Assembly: GCA_944386365.1 (NCBI GenBank) | Contig: CALXAT010000001.1 | Coordinates: 1 to 64,000, forward strand | Direction of reading: 5' to 3' | DNA length: 64,000 nucleotides | From: an uncultured Clostridia bacterium | GTDB lineage: Bacteria > Bacillota > Clostridia > TANB77 > CAG-508 | In this document: positions 8,731 to 16,489 of the stretch, in pieces | Numbering within the stretch: position 1 is the first letter of the stretch | Layout: the number at the start of each line of letters is the position of its first letter | The notes under the pieces: generated by a model | Told to the model about the DNA's origin: nothing | The model's input: only the letters and a program-made list of their open reading frames with translations | Database searches by the model: none | Program-made: the position numbers and the translations under genes

Positions 8731-8994
8731 TTAGTCCATGGATAGTAAAAGCTTTAAATTCTTTAAAGAAATGAGCAAATGACTATCCTTTAAGACATGT
8801 GCAATAGCATAGACATTGGATAAGTCTCCGATAATTGGCTTTACAATTAAATTACCGTCGCCGTCATCAGTTTCTTCAATAATGCTATATGGCACTGGTT
8901 CAATTTGGGGAATTAGCTCCCGTAATTTTGTGAATCCGTCTTCGTGAAGAAATAAATCCACTTTCACAAAAACTAACAATTCATTTTCGTTCAT
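8731..8994 (-). CDS. orphan hypothetical protein (87 aa), atypical codon use
   Basis: A single ORF with an excellent ribosome site (ACAGGAGGAAAATCT before ATG). No membrane segment; acidic middle (ETDDGDGN). I do not recognise a family. Its base composition differs from the neighbours: codons such as GCC, GTC, CCG and CTC are frequent, while adjacent genes avoid them. It lies inverted between rny and ymdB, breaking a normally contiguous cluster, which suggests insertion. It shares this style with genes at 22666, 23239, 44144, 57827 and 58688. Confidence 0.65.
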   Translation of the reverse strand: MNENELLVFVKVDLFLHEDGFTKLRELIPQIEPVPYSIIEETDDGDGNLIVKPIIGDLSNVYAIAHVLKDSHLLISLKNLKLLLSMD

Positions 8995-9165
8995 AGATTT
9001 TCCTCCTGTTTATTCTATGACTAGATATGAATACAGTTACATATCTAATATATTAACATAAAATCAATTCAAAAGCAATAGATATATGTTATACATGCTC
9101 TTGCGAATCCTTAAAAAATATAGTATCATATTACTATAGGAATCATAAAGAAAGAAGGAATAGGT

Positions 9166-9936
9166 TTGAAAATTTTAGCGATTGGGGATATTATAGGAGA
9201 GACAGGGATAAAAGAGTTAAAAAATAAGTTATATCAAATACGACAAAAAGAAGAAATAGATTTTGTTATTGTAAATGGAGAAAATGCAGCAGAAGGAATG
9301 GGAATTACAGAAAAAAACTTTAATGATATTATATCGCAAAATGTTGATGTGGTAACAATGGGAAATCATACCTGGGGAAAAAAAGATATATTTAAATTTA
9401 TTGATCATCCAAAATTAATTAGACCAGCTAATTATCCAAAAGGTGTGGTAGGAAAAGGATATGGTATATACACATGCAAAAATAAAAAAATAGCTGTTAT
9501 AAATTTAATAGGAAGAGTATATATAAATATATTATCAGAAAATCCATTTTTAATTGTCAAAGATATTATTAGAAAAATAAAAGATAAAGTGGATATCATT
9601 ATTGTGGATTTTCATGCAGAAGCAACAGGAGAAAAAATAACAATGGGGTATTATTTAGATGGTATGGTTACAGCTGTTTTTGGAACACATACACATGTAC
9701 AAACGGCAGATGAGAGAATATTACCCAAAGGAACAGCATATATTAGTGATATAGGTATGACAGGAACAAAAAATTCGGCACTTGGAATGGATGTATCAGT
9801 TGCCATCAAAAGATTTGAAACAGCGTTACCAGAAAGATATAAAGTAGCATCAGGAGAAGGTATGCTAAATGGCGTTATTTTTGATATAGATGAGAATACC
9901 AATAAAGTAACAAATATACATAGAATCAATATGTGA
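9166..9936 (+). CDS. ymdB: YmdB-family metallophosphoesterase (2',3'-cyclic nucleotide phosphodiesterase)
   Basis: 256 residues, full length for TIGR00282/YmdB. Metal-site motifs run in order: GDIIGETG (1st Asp), NGENAAEGMGI, GNHTW, FHAEATGEK and GTHTHVQTADE. In B. subtilis YmdB hydrolyses cyclic nucleotides, influences biofilm/motility decisions and modulates RNase Y-dependent decay, which fits its place beside rny. The TTG start at 9166 gives MKILAIGDIIG directly, with AAGAAGGAATAGG upstream. It ends in TGA, showing that TGA is a real stop here. Confidence 0.93.
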   Translation: MKILAIGDIIGETGIKELKNKLYQIRQKEEIDFVIVNGENAAEGMGITEKNFNDIISQNVDVVTMGNHTWGKKDIFKFIDHPKLIRPANYPKGVVGKGYGIYTCKNKKIAVINLIGRVYINILSENPFLIVKDIIRKIKDKVDIIIVDFHAEATGEKITMGYYLDGMVTAVFGTHTHVQTADERILPKGTAYISDIGMTGTKNSALGMDVSVAIKRFETALPERYKVASGEGMLNGVIFDIDENTNKVTNIHRINM

Positions 9937-9995
9937 AAAATGTCGAATTAGAAAAATTATTGCGATGAAAACCTATAGATTTTTATAAAAAATAC

Positions 9996-10024
9996 TTTAC
10001 AGAAATTTCCAGATATTGTAAAAT
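9996..10024 (+). promoter_or_regulatory. promoter upstream of spoVS
   Basis: TTTACA (9996-10001), 17-nt spacer, TAAAAT (10019-10024). A sporulation-sigma alternative cannot be ruled out by eye. Confidence 0.6.
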
Positions 10025-10077
10025 ACAAAATGTAAAAGTTGCAACAAAAAAATAAAAATTATAGGAGGCAAAAGAAA

Positions 10078-10341
10078 ATGGAAGTTTTAAAAATTTCATC
10101 AAAATCAAATCCAAATTCAGTAGCAGGAGCTATTGCAGGATTAGTAAAAGAATCAAATAAGGCAGAAATGCAAGCAATTGGAGCGGGAGCATTAAATCAA
10201 GCGGTAAAAGCTGTTGCAATAGCAAGAGGCTTTGTAGCACCATCTGGTGTGGACTTAGTATGTATACCTGCTTTTGCAGAAGTTGAAGTAGAAGGAGAAG
10301 ACAGAACAGGTATAAAGTTGATAGTAGAATCAAGAGGATAA
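10078..10341 (+). CDS. spoVS: stage V sporulation protein S
   Basis: 87 residues, full length for the very conserved SpoVS family (Alba-like nucleic-acid-binding fold). Characteristic segments MEVLKISSKSNPNSVAGAIA, LNQAVKAVAIARGF, and GVDLVCIPAFAEVE are present. SpoVS affects asymmetric septation and coat assembly in B. subtilis. ATG 10078 follows ATAGGAGG by 7 nt; the frame is open further upstream but without a better site. The gene follows ymdB, the order seen across Firmicutes, and has its own terminator. Confidence 0.96.
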   Translation: MEVLKISSKSNPNSVAGAIAGLVKESNKAEMQAIGAGALNQAVKAVAIARGFVAPSGVDLVCIPAFAEVEVEGEDRTGIKLIVESRG

Positions 10342-10351
10342 TAAATAAATA

Positions 10352-10380
10352 ACAGACCGTAAAATAGCGGTCTGTTTTGT
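10352..10380 (+). terminator. terminator after spoVS
   Basis: ACAGACCG pairs with CGGTCTGT, followed by a T-rich tract. Confidence 0.85.
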
Positions 10381-10477
10381 TTTTATTTTTTTCTAAAACG
10401 ATAAAACAGACTTGACATTTATAAAAGAGTATGAAAAAATACAAAAGATAAAATCATAAAATATAAGGAGGAAAAAA

Positions 10478-10939
10478 ATGGAAAGAAAAAGAGGATTTGA
10501 AATAGCAAAAGGATTTGAAGATAAAAATATTCATCTTCCTATTAGAAAAACAAAATATAGTGCGGGATATGATATAGAAGCAGCAGAAGATACAATTATA
10601 CCAAGTTTTAAAAAGGGAATGAATCCAACATTAGTAAAAACAGGATTAAAAGCATATATGCAAGATGATGAAATGTTATTATTATATAATCGTAGTTCTA
10701 ATCCTAAAAAGAAAGGATTAATTATGGCCAATAGTGTAGGTGTAATAGACAAAGATTATTATGGAAATCCTGATAATGACGGACATTTTATGTTTGCATT
10801 TTATAATATAAAAGAAGAAGATGTTGTTATAAAAAAAGGAGAGGCAATTGGACAAGCCATATTCCAAAAATATTTAGTAACAGATGATGATGCAGCAGAA
10901 GGAGAAAGGCTTGGAGGATTTGGTTCAACGACAAAATAA
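10478..10939 (+). CDS. dut: dUTP diphosphatase (dUTPase)
   Basis: Trimeric dUTPase that hydrolyses dUTP to dUMP and keeps uracil out of DNA. All five family motifs are recognisable in 153 residues: SAGYDIEAA (1), RSS (2), ANSVGVIDKDYYG (3), KKGEAIGQAIFQ (4) and ERLGGFGSTTK (5, the P-loop-like tail). ATG 10478 follows AAGGAGG. A weak promoter TTGACA (10412-10417)/AAAAAT (10435-10440) lies just upstream. It stands as a single-gene unit. Confidence 0.93.
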   Translation: MERKRGFEIAKGFEDKNIHLPIRKTKYSAGYDIEAAEDTIIPSFKKGMNPTLVKTGLKAYMQDDEMLLLYNRSSNPKKKGLIMANSVGVIDKDYYGNPDNDGHFMFAFYNIKEEDVVIKKGEAIGQAIFQKYLVTDDDAAEGERLGGFGSTTK

Positions 10940-11022
10940 GTTTTAAAAATATGCAAAAAAAATTACTCTTAGAGCGGTAAGGAATACAGCCAAAATATAC
11001 ATAAAAAATCACGGTAATGGCT

Positions 11023-11051
11023 TTGACTTTTACCGCTTTTTGTTGTATAAT
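11023..11051 (+). promoter_or_regulatory. sigma-A promoter of the carD-like gene
   Basis: TTGACT (11023-11028), 17-nt spacer, TATAAT (11046-11051). The -35 region overlaps the right arm of a long-range repeat, AGCGGTAA (10974-10981) with TTACCGCT (11029-11037 area), which may serve as the dut terminator. Confidence 0.75.
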
Positions 11052-11153
11052 GGATATGGTTAAAAAATCCAATAAAGTTATTTAAAGGTATTTACATAAC
11101 TTTATTATATTTTTTCTGCCAAATAAATTAAAATGCTGAAAGGAGTGACTTAC

Positions 11154-11720
11154 ATGTTCAATGTAGGAGACAAAATTGTATACCCAATGCACGGGGCAGG
11201 AACAATAGATGCAATAGAAGAAAAAGATATTTTAGGACAAAAACAGTCTTATTATATTTTAAAAATGCCAGGTGAGGTTAAAGTAATGATACCAATTGCA
11301 AAAGCAGAAGAAGTTGGGGTTAGAAATATAATTAATAAAGAATCAGCAGATAAGGTATTTGGAGTTTTAGAACAAGACGAAACAGCTATGGATAAAAATT
11401 GGAATAAACGTTATAGAGACAACATGGAAAAAATGAAGAGCGGAGATATTTATGAAATAGCTGATGTTGTTAGAAATTTAAGCTTTAAACAAAAGGAAAA
11501 AGGACTTTCAACAGGGGAGAAAAAAATGTTAAATAATGCTAAACAAATTTTAGTTAGTGAATTAGTTTTAGCAGAACATGCTACACAAGAAGAAGTTGAA
11601 CAATTAGTAGAAAGTAAGATTAATACATCTTTCATGATGTTTAGGGCAGATGATGTTTCAACAGAAAGCGTAGTAAACAAATTTATACCTTTTGAAGGAA
11701 CCGGTACAGATAATAATTAA
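11154..11720 (+). CDS. CarD family transcriptional regulator
   Basis: 188 residues. The N-terminal CarD/TRCF-RID Tudor-like domain (FNVGDKIVYPMHGAGTIDAI) binds the RNA polymerase beta subunit. The helical C-terminal part (KRYRDNMEKMKSGDIYEIAD, VVRNLSFKQKEKGLSTGEKK) contacts DNA near the -10 element. Such proteins stabilise open complexes at rRNA and other promoters. The frame opens at ATG 11133, but that codon lies before the AAAGGAGTG site; ATG 11154 is the start. Promoter and terminator bracket it as a monocistron. Confidence 0.92.
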   Translation: MFNVGDKIVYPMHGAGTIDAIEEKDILGQKQSYYILKMPGEVKVMIPIAKAEEVGVRNIINKESADKVFGVLEQDETAMDKNWNKRYRDNMEKMKSGDIYEIADVVRNLSFKQKEKGLSTGEKKMLNNAKQILVSELVLAEHATQEEVEQLVESKINTSFMMFRADDVSTESVVNKFIPFEGTGTDNN

Positions 11721-11728
11721 GAGATGGA

Positions 11729-11760
11729 GAAGCCTATATTATTCTAGGCTTCTTAAAATT
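11729..11760 (+). terminator. hairpin after the carD-like gene
   Basis: GAAGCCTA pairs with TAGGCTTC; the following tract (TTAAAATTT) is a weak U run. Confidence 0.6.
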
Positions 11761-11857
11761 TGATAAGAAATTTGAAAAAAATTATAAAATCTATTGACAA
11801 AAAATAGAACAAATATTATAATAACTATTGTCGTCAAGTTAAACCAGTTTTAAATAT

Positions 11858-11945
11858 GCAGATGTGGCGGAACTGGTAGACGCACAGGACTTAAAATCCT
11901 GCGGTTGAATAAACCGTGCCGGTTCGATTCCGGCCATCTGCACCA
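11858..11945 (+). tRNA. tRNA-Leu (anticodon UAA)
   Basis: Acceptor GCAGATG pairs with CATCTGC; the anticodon loop CTTAAAA gives UAA; a long class II variable arm and the T-loop GGTTCGATTCC are present; CCA is encoded. Its 3' half is the left attachment site of the integrated element. Confidence 0.97.
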
Positions 11946-11946
11946 T
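11890..11946 (+). repeat. attL (57-bp direct repeat inside tRNA-Leu)
   Basis: Runs from CTTAAAATCC in the anticodon arm through the encoded CCA plus one T. Identical to 22511-22567. Integration leaves the tRNA gene intact at this end. Confidence 0.95.
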
Positions 11947-11949
11947 TAG

Positions 11950-11990
11950 AACACCAAGTGTTTCGGAAGATTCAAACTTGGTGTTTTAAT
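11950..11990 (+). terminator. element-borne terminator after tRNA-Leu
   Basis: AACACCAAGT pairs with ACTTGGTGTT, followed by TTAATTTT. It replaces the original tRNA terminator displaced to 22567-22609. Confidence 0.75.
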
Positions 11991-12003
11991 TTTAAAAATG
12001 CAG

Positions 12004-12027
12004 ATTTTCCTAACATTTTTCCTAACA
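12004..12027. repeat. probable integrase arm sites, left end
   Basis: Two tandem copies of TTTTCCTAACA lie about 60 bp inside attL. The same word recurs at 22345-22382 near attR. This placement is typical of arm-type sites for tyrosine integrases with an AP2/SAM-like N-terminal domain. Confidence 0.6.
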
Positions 12028-12083
12028 CTTTTCAAATTTTGCGGTGCTTAAGAAAATGTTTTGAAATATGTTTCTTTGAACAG

Positions 12084-13337
12084 TTATCTAGTCGCATTAG
12101 GTAATTGTTCTTTTTTATTGTCATTTGATTTAAATGACATATTAAATTTTGTTTCAATCATATTTGCTGGTATTGTTTTATCGTTCTGATCTAAATGAGA
12201 ATATCTTTGAGTAGTGATAATATTTGAATGACCTAGCCATTTTTGAATTTCAGAAAGTGGAACACCATTTCTTAAAAGTAATGTTGCACAAGAATGCCTT
12301 AAATCATGTAACCTAATATGTCTAAATCCATTCGTTTTTAATATGTTACTAAAAGTTCTATCTACATAGTCTGGTTTTACTAACTCTCCATTATCCATTA
12401 AACAAATAAAATTTTTATAATCTTTTATATAAGTATTCCCAAAGATTTTTTCATTTTGTTTATACTTTTCTTTATATTTCTTCAATAAATCAACAATAAA
12501 GTCAAACATAGGTAAAGTTCTATAACTTGATTTGTTTTTAGGAATATCCTTAATAAGAAATTGAGTAACACCATCATACTTTCCTCTACCAACTGTTTTT
12601 CTAATAGTAATACTTTTATTATTAAAGTCTAGTGCTTCCCAAGTTAATCCTAAAATTTCTTCTCTCCTTAGACCATATATAATACCTAAAGTAAGTGGCA
12701 ATTCTAGTTTTTGAGTTTTTACTACCTCAATTAAATCTATAAGCTCCTCATCACTATAGAAATCTGGTATATATTCTTCTTTCTTTACTCTTTCTATTCT
12801 GTCCATAGGATTAGAAGGTATTATTTCAGCAATAACAGCTTCTTTAAATGCAGTATTCATATTTGCAGTATAATGTGCTATTGTTGTTCCTTTTAATTTT
12901 TGACTATATAAATAGTTTATAAAATCTTGTATGTCTTTTGGTCTTAAATCTATTAGTTTTATTCTCTTATTTTTAAAATAAGGATATAATCTTCCTTTAA
13001 TAACTTGTTCATATCCAATATAAGTAGATTGTGCTACTTTAGGTTTTATATTTGCTAACCACTCTAGCATATAATCACAAAAGAGCATATTTGAATATTT
13101 AGATTTTTTAGCAATAGTATTCATTTTATTACTAAAACTATTTTCAGCATTTATCCTTACTAATTCTTCTTTTAGCATTTTTTCTGCTTGTTTTCTATTT
13201 TGATTATTTTTTCTTTCGTTATTATCTACTTTCAAGCCAGTAGAATGCCATTCAGGTTTTCTTTTTCCATATTCATTATACATATTGAATACTAAAAAAT
13301 AGTAACCTTTATTAATTTGTACGCTACCTGTTATCAT
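12084..13337 (-). CDS. site-specific tyrosine recombinase (element integrase)
   Basis: 417 residues in the usual three parts: an N-terminal arm-binding domain (VQINKGYYFLVFNMYNEYGK), a SAM-like core-binding domain (about residues 70-160), and a catalytic domain with GLRREEILGLTWEALD (Arg box I), HDLRHSCATLL (H-x-x-R) and LGHSNIITTQRYSH with the nucleophile Tyr. It resembles Tn916/phage-type integrases of Gram-positive elements. The start is ATG 13337, with GGAAAGGAGTT upstream; the frame opens further but without a ribosome site. The stop lies 138 bp from attL, the expected orientation for a tRNA-targeting element. Confidence 0.95.
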   Translation of the reverse strand: MITGSVQINKGYYFLVFNMYNEYGKRKPEWHSTGLKVDNNERKNNQNRKQAEKMLKEELVRINAENSFSNKMNTIAKKSKYSNMLFCDYMLEWLANIKPKVAQSTYIGYEQVIKGRLYPYFKNKRIKLIDLRPKDIQDFINYLYSQKLKGTTIAHYTANMNTAFKEAVIAEIIPSNPMDRIERVKKEEYIPDFYSDEELIDLIEVVKTQKLELPLTLGIIYGLRREEILGLTWEALDFNNKSITIRKTVGRGKYDGVTQFLIKDIPKNKSSYRTLPMFDFIVDLLKKYKEKYKQNEKIFGNTYIKDYKNFICLMDNGELVKPDYVDRTFSNILKTNGFRHIRLHDLRHSCATLLLRNGVPLSEIQKWLGHSNIITTQRYSHLDQNDKTIPANMIETKFNMSFKSNDNKKEQLPNATR

Positions 13338-13446
13338 ACGCAAACTCCTTTCCAAATAACAGTTTAAATTTAGCTTACCATTGACTTTTTCATCATAGCA
13401 TATAAGCAAATTTAAGACTAGTTACTTTAAATTAATTGATAATAGC

Positions 13447-13653
13447 TTAATTTTGATTTGTTAAATAATAAATAACATTTCTTTTGGGTATTTTATATTC
13501 TCTACCAACTTTAACAGATGGAATAGTTTTATTTCTTACTAATCTATAAGCAAGATTTATACCAATTCCAAGCATTTCTTTTAATTGATTGATATTTACT
13601 AAATCTGGATATGAAGTAAACATTAATCCATGATCTTCTTTGATATTCCCCAT
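13447..13653 (-). CDS. xis: excisionase-type winged-helix DNA-binding protein (68 aa)
   Basis: Short MerR/Xis-like helix-turn-helix: VNINQLKEMLGIGINLAYRL, then NKTIPSVKVGREYKIPKRNV, the excisionase-family DNA-binding pattern (helix-turn-helix plus basic wing). It precedes the integrase in transcription and is separated from it by 109 bp, the standard xis-int order. The start ATG 13653 follows GGAAGGAGGACTATCA. Such proteins bend the att arms and favour excision. Confidence 0.85.
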   Translation of the reverse strand: MGNIKEDHGLMFTSYPDLVNINQLKEMLGIGINLAYRLVRNKTIPSVKVGREYKIPKRNVIYYLTNQN

Positions 13654-13721
13654 ATTGATAGTCCTCCTTCCTTAAAAATTTACAAAATAAAAAAGACCTA
13701 CTATTCAAGTAAATCCTTTTT

Positions 13722-14195
13722 TTACATATTATAACATCTATATTTGTATTTTTGTGTTGGTATATGAATGTTCATATTTATAGTCTTTGGAACATCACTA
13801 CCAACTTTTATACCTTTATTAAGCTTTAGATTTCCGTTTTTATCTCTGTGATAAATACTAGGGTTGTATTTTGCAAAAGCATAATCATTTATATTGCCAC
13901 TAAAATATGATAATTCTAATGAATCTTTGTATTGTAATGCCTTTAGTTGTTCATAATAATTATCCTCTTTCTTTGGTCTATCATAATTTTTAAAATATTC
14001 TTTCAAATAGTCTTGTCGCTTTTTAGCATTATTCTCTTTGCGAGTTTGTTTTTCTTTTTTACTTCTAACATCAGCATTAACTATTTTTGAAACATATTGT
14101 TTACTAACACAAAGCATTGTTGCAATATCTTTTTGTTTCAGATGTTTATTATAGTACAAATCTAAAATGTCTTTTTTATTATCCAACCTTAACAT
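13722..14195 (-). CDS. sigma-70 region 4-like HTH protein (157 aa)
   Basis: Residues about 5-45 (DILDLYYNKHLKQKDIATML, CVSKQYVSKIVNADVR) form a helix-turn-helix like that of sigma region 4 or transposon-encoded HTH proteins. A basic lysine/arginine-rich stretch and a C-terminal half of unknown fold follow. Many integrative elements carry such a gene near xis-int. A strong minus-strand promoter lies at 14367-14395 and a GAAAGGGAGGT site precedes ATG 14195. Likely a regulator of the element; target not known. Confidence 0.65.
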   Translation of the reverse strand: MLRLDNKKDILDLYYNKHLKQKDIATMLCVSKQYVSKIVNADVRSKKEKQTRKENNAKKRQDYLKEYFKNYDRPKKEDNYYEQLKALQYKDSLELSYFSGNINDYAFAKYNPSIYHRDKNGNLKLNKGIKVGSDVPKTINMNIHIPTQKYKYRCYNM

Positions 14196-14297
14196 ACCTC
14201 CCTTTCAATTTGGTTGACTTTTTGTTTGCAAGATTTTAAACATAAAAAGGTTATTAGTCATTCTTAATAACTAAATTTAAGAAACTTTTATTAACGC

Positions 14298-14326
14298 TTG
14301 ACAACATTTATAGTTCGTAGTACAAT
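14298..14326 (+). promoter_or_regulatory. rightward promoter of the element cargo operon
   Basis: TTGACA (14298-14303), 17-nt spacer, TACAAT (14321-14326). It is directed to the gene at 14454. Confidence 0.7.
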
Positions 14327-14366
14327 TATATTGTAAACACATTTTAAAATGTTGTTTGATATTGTT

Positions 14367-14395
14367 ATTATACTATTGTAATTTTTATTTGTCAA
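14367..14395 (-). promoter_or_regulatory. leftward promoter facing the cargo promoter
   Basis: On the minus strand TTGACA (14395-14390), 17-nt spacer, TATAAT (14372-14367). The two promoters point at each other, with start points about 30 bp apart. Two copies of ACACATTTTAAAA (14337 and 14396) flank this promoter and may be operators. Confidence 0.75.
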
Positions 14396-14453
14396 CACAT
14401 TTTAAAAATATTTTTAATATTTTTTACAAAATAAATTTTAGGAGGATATATTT

Positions 14454-15566
14454 ATGAAAGAATTACCTCACGGAGCTATTGAAGATGGCTTCTACTTATG
14501 GTTTAATTTTGAAGAAAAAGAAGAATATTATGCAACGCCATTATACTTATATAATGTAAATAGAAAAAGAATTGATAAAAATGTTGAAACAAGATTATGC
14601 CTAGAATTAGAAAAAGATATATCTAAAACAAAATTAAATAAGAAAAAAGAAATAGCAAGACAACCTTCTACTATATATATTCACTATGTAGAAAATATTG
14701 GAGCTATTTTAATAAATTTTTTAAATGCTGATTTTACTACTTATGAAACAGCATATAATACTTTTTTCTATGCTTATGGATATGAATTAATAAAAGAATA
14801 TGCCCCATATCAATATACTAAAAATAATGAATTTATTGATGATATTGAATTTAGAAAGATTATAAAAGACATATATGACACTAGTAGCGATAAACTTATA
14901 GAATGGCAAGAAAACTTTAAAAAATGTGTAGATTTCGTTTATAATTTAAATGGAAATGAAGATTTGAAAGAAGAAAATAAATTATCAAAGTTTATTGCTT
15001 ATACAATAAAAGATAATGATTTCTATACATATTCACAAGGAATTGATATTATAACAGATAATTATATAGACATACATAATAAATATCATAATGATACTTT
15101 AAATAAATTAATAAAAGAAATAGATAATAAAAATCAAGAACTAGAGTTACACAATGTCTATACAAGTAGTAATTTAACGAGTATATGTTTTATTGTATTA
15201 GATCAGATTGTAAGGCATGAAAACTTACAAATTAAAACTTGCTTAAATTGTGGTAGATATTTTATACCAACATATAGACAAAGTGAAATATATTGTGATT
15301 TAGCAAATGTAGATAAAAGTCCTACTTGTAGAGAAAAAGGTGCAGGAGAACAATACAGAAAGAATTTAGAGAATAACAAAGTACAAGCCCTTTATAGAAG
15401 AATTTATCAACAAAAGTTTATGACTGCATATAGAAACAAGGAAAGTAAAGATATTCAAAAAGAATTTGCACAATGGAAAAAAGAAGCTAAAGATAAAATA
15501 AGCAAAACCAAAAAAGGCAAACTTACTGAAAATGAAGTTTATAATTGGTTAGTTCAAAATAAATAA
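14454..15566 (+). CDS. DUF6076-like protein with C-terminal zinc-binding motif (370 aa)
   Basis: The N-terminal 250 residues are helical and charged, without a recognised fold. Residues about 262-300 hold a zinc-ribbon-like cluster, TCLNCGRYFIP...YC...SPTCREKG (CxxC...C...C), followed by a basic helical tail (YRRIYQQKFMTAYRNKES). This layout matches what I recall of DUF6076, common in Clostridia elements but of unknown role. Start ATG 14454 follows TTAGGAGG. It leads the cargo operon; a 12-bp hairpin separates it from the next gene. Confidence 0.6.
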   Translation: MKELPHGAIEDGFYLWFNFEEKEEYYATPLYLYNVNRKRIDKNVETRLCLELEKDISKTKLNKKKEIARQPSTIYIHYVENIGAILINFLNADFTTYETAYNTFFYAYGYELIKEYAPYQYTKNNEFIDDIEFRKIIKDIYDTSSDKLIEWQENFKKCVDFVYNLNGNEDLKEENKLSKFIAYTIKDNDFYTYSQGIDIITDNYIDIHNKYHNDTLNKLIKEIDNKNQELELHNVYTSSNLTSICFIVLDQIVRHENLQIKTCLNCGRYFIPTYRQSEIYCDLANVDKSPTCREKGAGEQYRKNLENNKVQALYRRIYQQKFMTAYRNKESKDIQKEFAQWKKEAKDKISKTKKGKLTENEVYNWLVQNK

Positions 15567-15570
15567 TACT

Positions 15571-15597
15571 AATTCTGCCACTAATAGTGGCAGAATT
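15571..15597 (+). other. perfect 12-bp mRNA hairpin between cargo genes
   Basis: AATTCTGCCACT pairs with AGTGGCAGAATT across a 3-nt loop. No U run follows; instead the AAGGAGG of the next gene does. More likely an RNA stability or processing element than a terminator. Confidence 0.65.
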
Positions 15598-15619
15598 GAA
15601 AAGGAGGATAGAAATAAAA

Positions 15620-16486
15620 ATGAATGGATTAATAAATTTTGATAAATTTGATTTTACTAATGGATTGGATGGAAAATATAATGAATTTATAACAGAAAAA
15701 TTGATTTTAACACCACTATATAAGAAAATTAAAGATATGCCAAAATCAATATTAACAAGTTTCCCAATTGATAATACAAAAATAGAATTGTATTGTGATG
15801 AATGCAAAAAAAGAAGAATATATACTTTTGCAACAACTGGCATAAATTACTATTATCTGGAAAGTAGTCCTAATTTTTTTAATAATACTTCAGTTTTATA
15901 TTCAAAACTTATGAATGAAAATGAATATTTTTATTTTATTGCTAAAGCTGATTGCGGTCATAATTTAATAATATTGTTTAAAATTATCGATGAAAACACT
16001 ATTATGAAGGTCGGACAATCACCATCAATTTATGATATGAACGAAGAAATAAATAATAAATCCTTTCTTAAGGAATTAGGAAAAGAATATGCATCATATT
16101 ATAAAAAGGCTTGTTCTTTAAATAGTTTTAATAGCAATATTGGTGCAATGACATATTTAAGAAGAATATTTGAGAAATTATTATTAGATTGTTTTGAGCA
16201 AAATCAAGATGAATTAGAAATAACTAAAGATGATTTTAAAAGACTTAAAATGGAAGATAAATTGAATAAACTAAAAGAGTTCTTACCTTCAATAATATTT
16301 GATAATGGATATAATCAAGTATATTCTAAAGTTAGTAATGGAATACACAATTTATCTGAAGATGAATGTGGCCAATTATTTATTCCATTGCGAATGGCGA
16401 TTGAAGAAATTTTAATCGAAAAATTAGAATTAAAGGAAAAAAAGGATAGACAAGAAAAATTAGGAAAAGAATTACAAAAAATATAA
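15620..16486 (+). CDS. hypothetical protein with HEPN-like helical C-terminus (288 aa)
   Basis: The N-terminal half has a possible zinc site (CDECKKRRIYTF near residue 55 and ADCGHN near 115). The C-terminal half is helical (AMTYLRRIFEKLLLDCFEQN) and contains VSNGIHNLSEDECGQLF followed by a long helix, a pattern seen in DUF4145/HEPN-like proteins encoded in defence loci. I take ATG 15620 after AAAGGAGG; an upstream TTG lies before that site. It ends 3 nt before the next gene, so the two are probably co-translated. Function unproven; element-borne abortive-infection roles are plausible. Confidence 0.5.
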   Translation: MNGLINFDKFDFTNGLDGKYNEFITEKLILTPLYKKIKDMPKSILTSFPIDNTKIELYCDECKKRRIYTFATTGINYYYLESSPNFFNNTSVLYSKLMNENEYFYFIAKADCGHNLIILFKIIDENTIMKVGQSPSIYDMNEEINNKSFLKELGKEYASYYKKACSLNSFNSNIGAMTYLRRIFEKLLLDCFEQNQDELEITKDDFKRLKMEDKLNKLKEFLPSIIFDNGYNQVYSKVSNGIHNLSEDECGQLFIPLRMAIEEILIEKLELKEKKDRQEKLGKELQKI

Positions 16487-16489
16487 GAT

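Noticed and set aside
11916-12104. 62-codon ORF over the tRNA 3' end
   Set aside because: It reads through the tRNA and its terminator hairpin without a ribosome site; chance frame.
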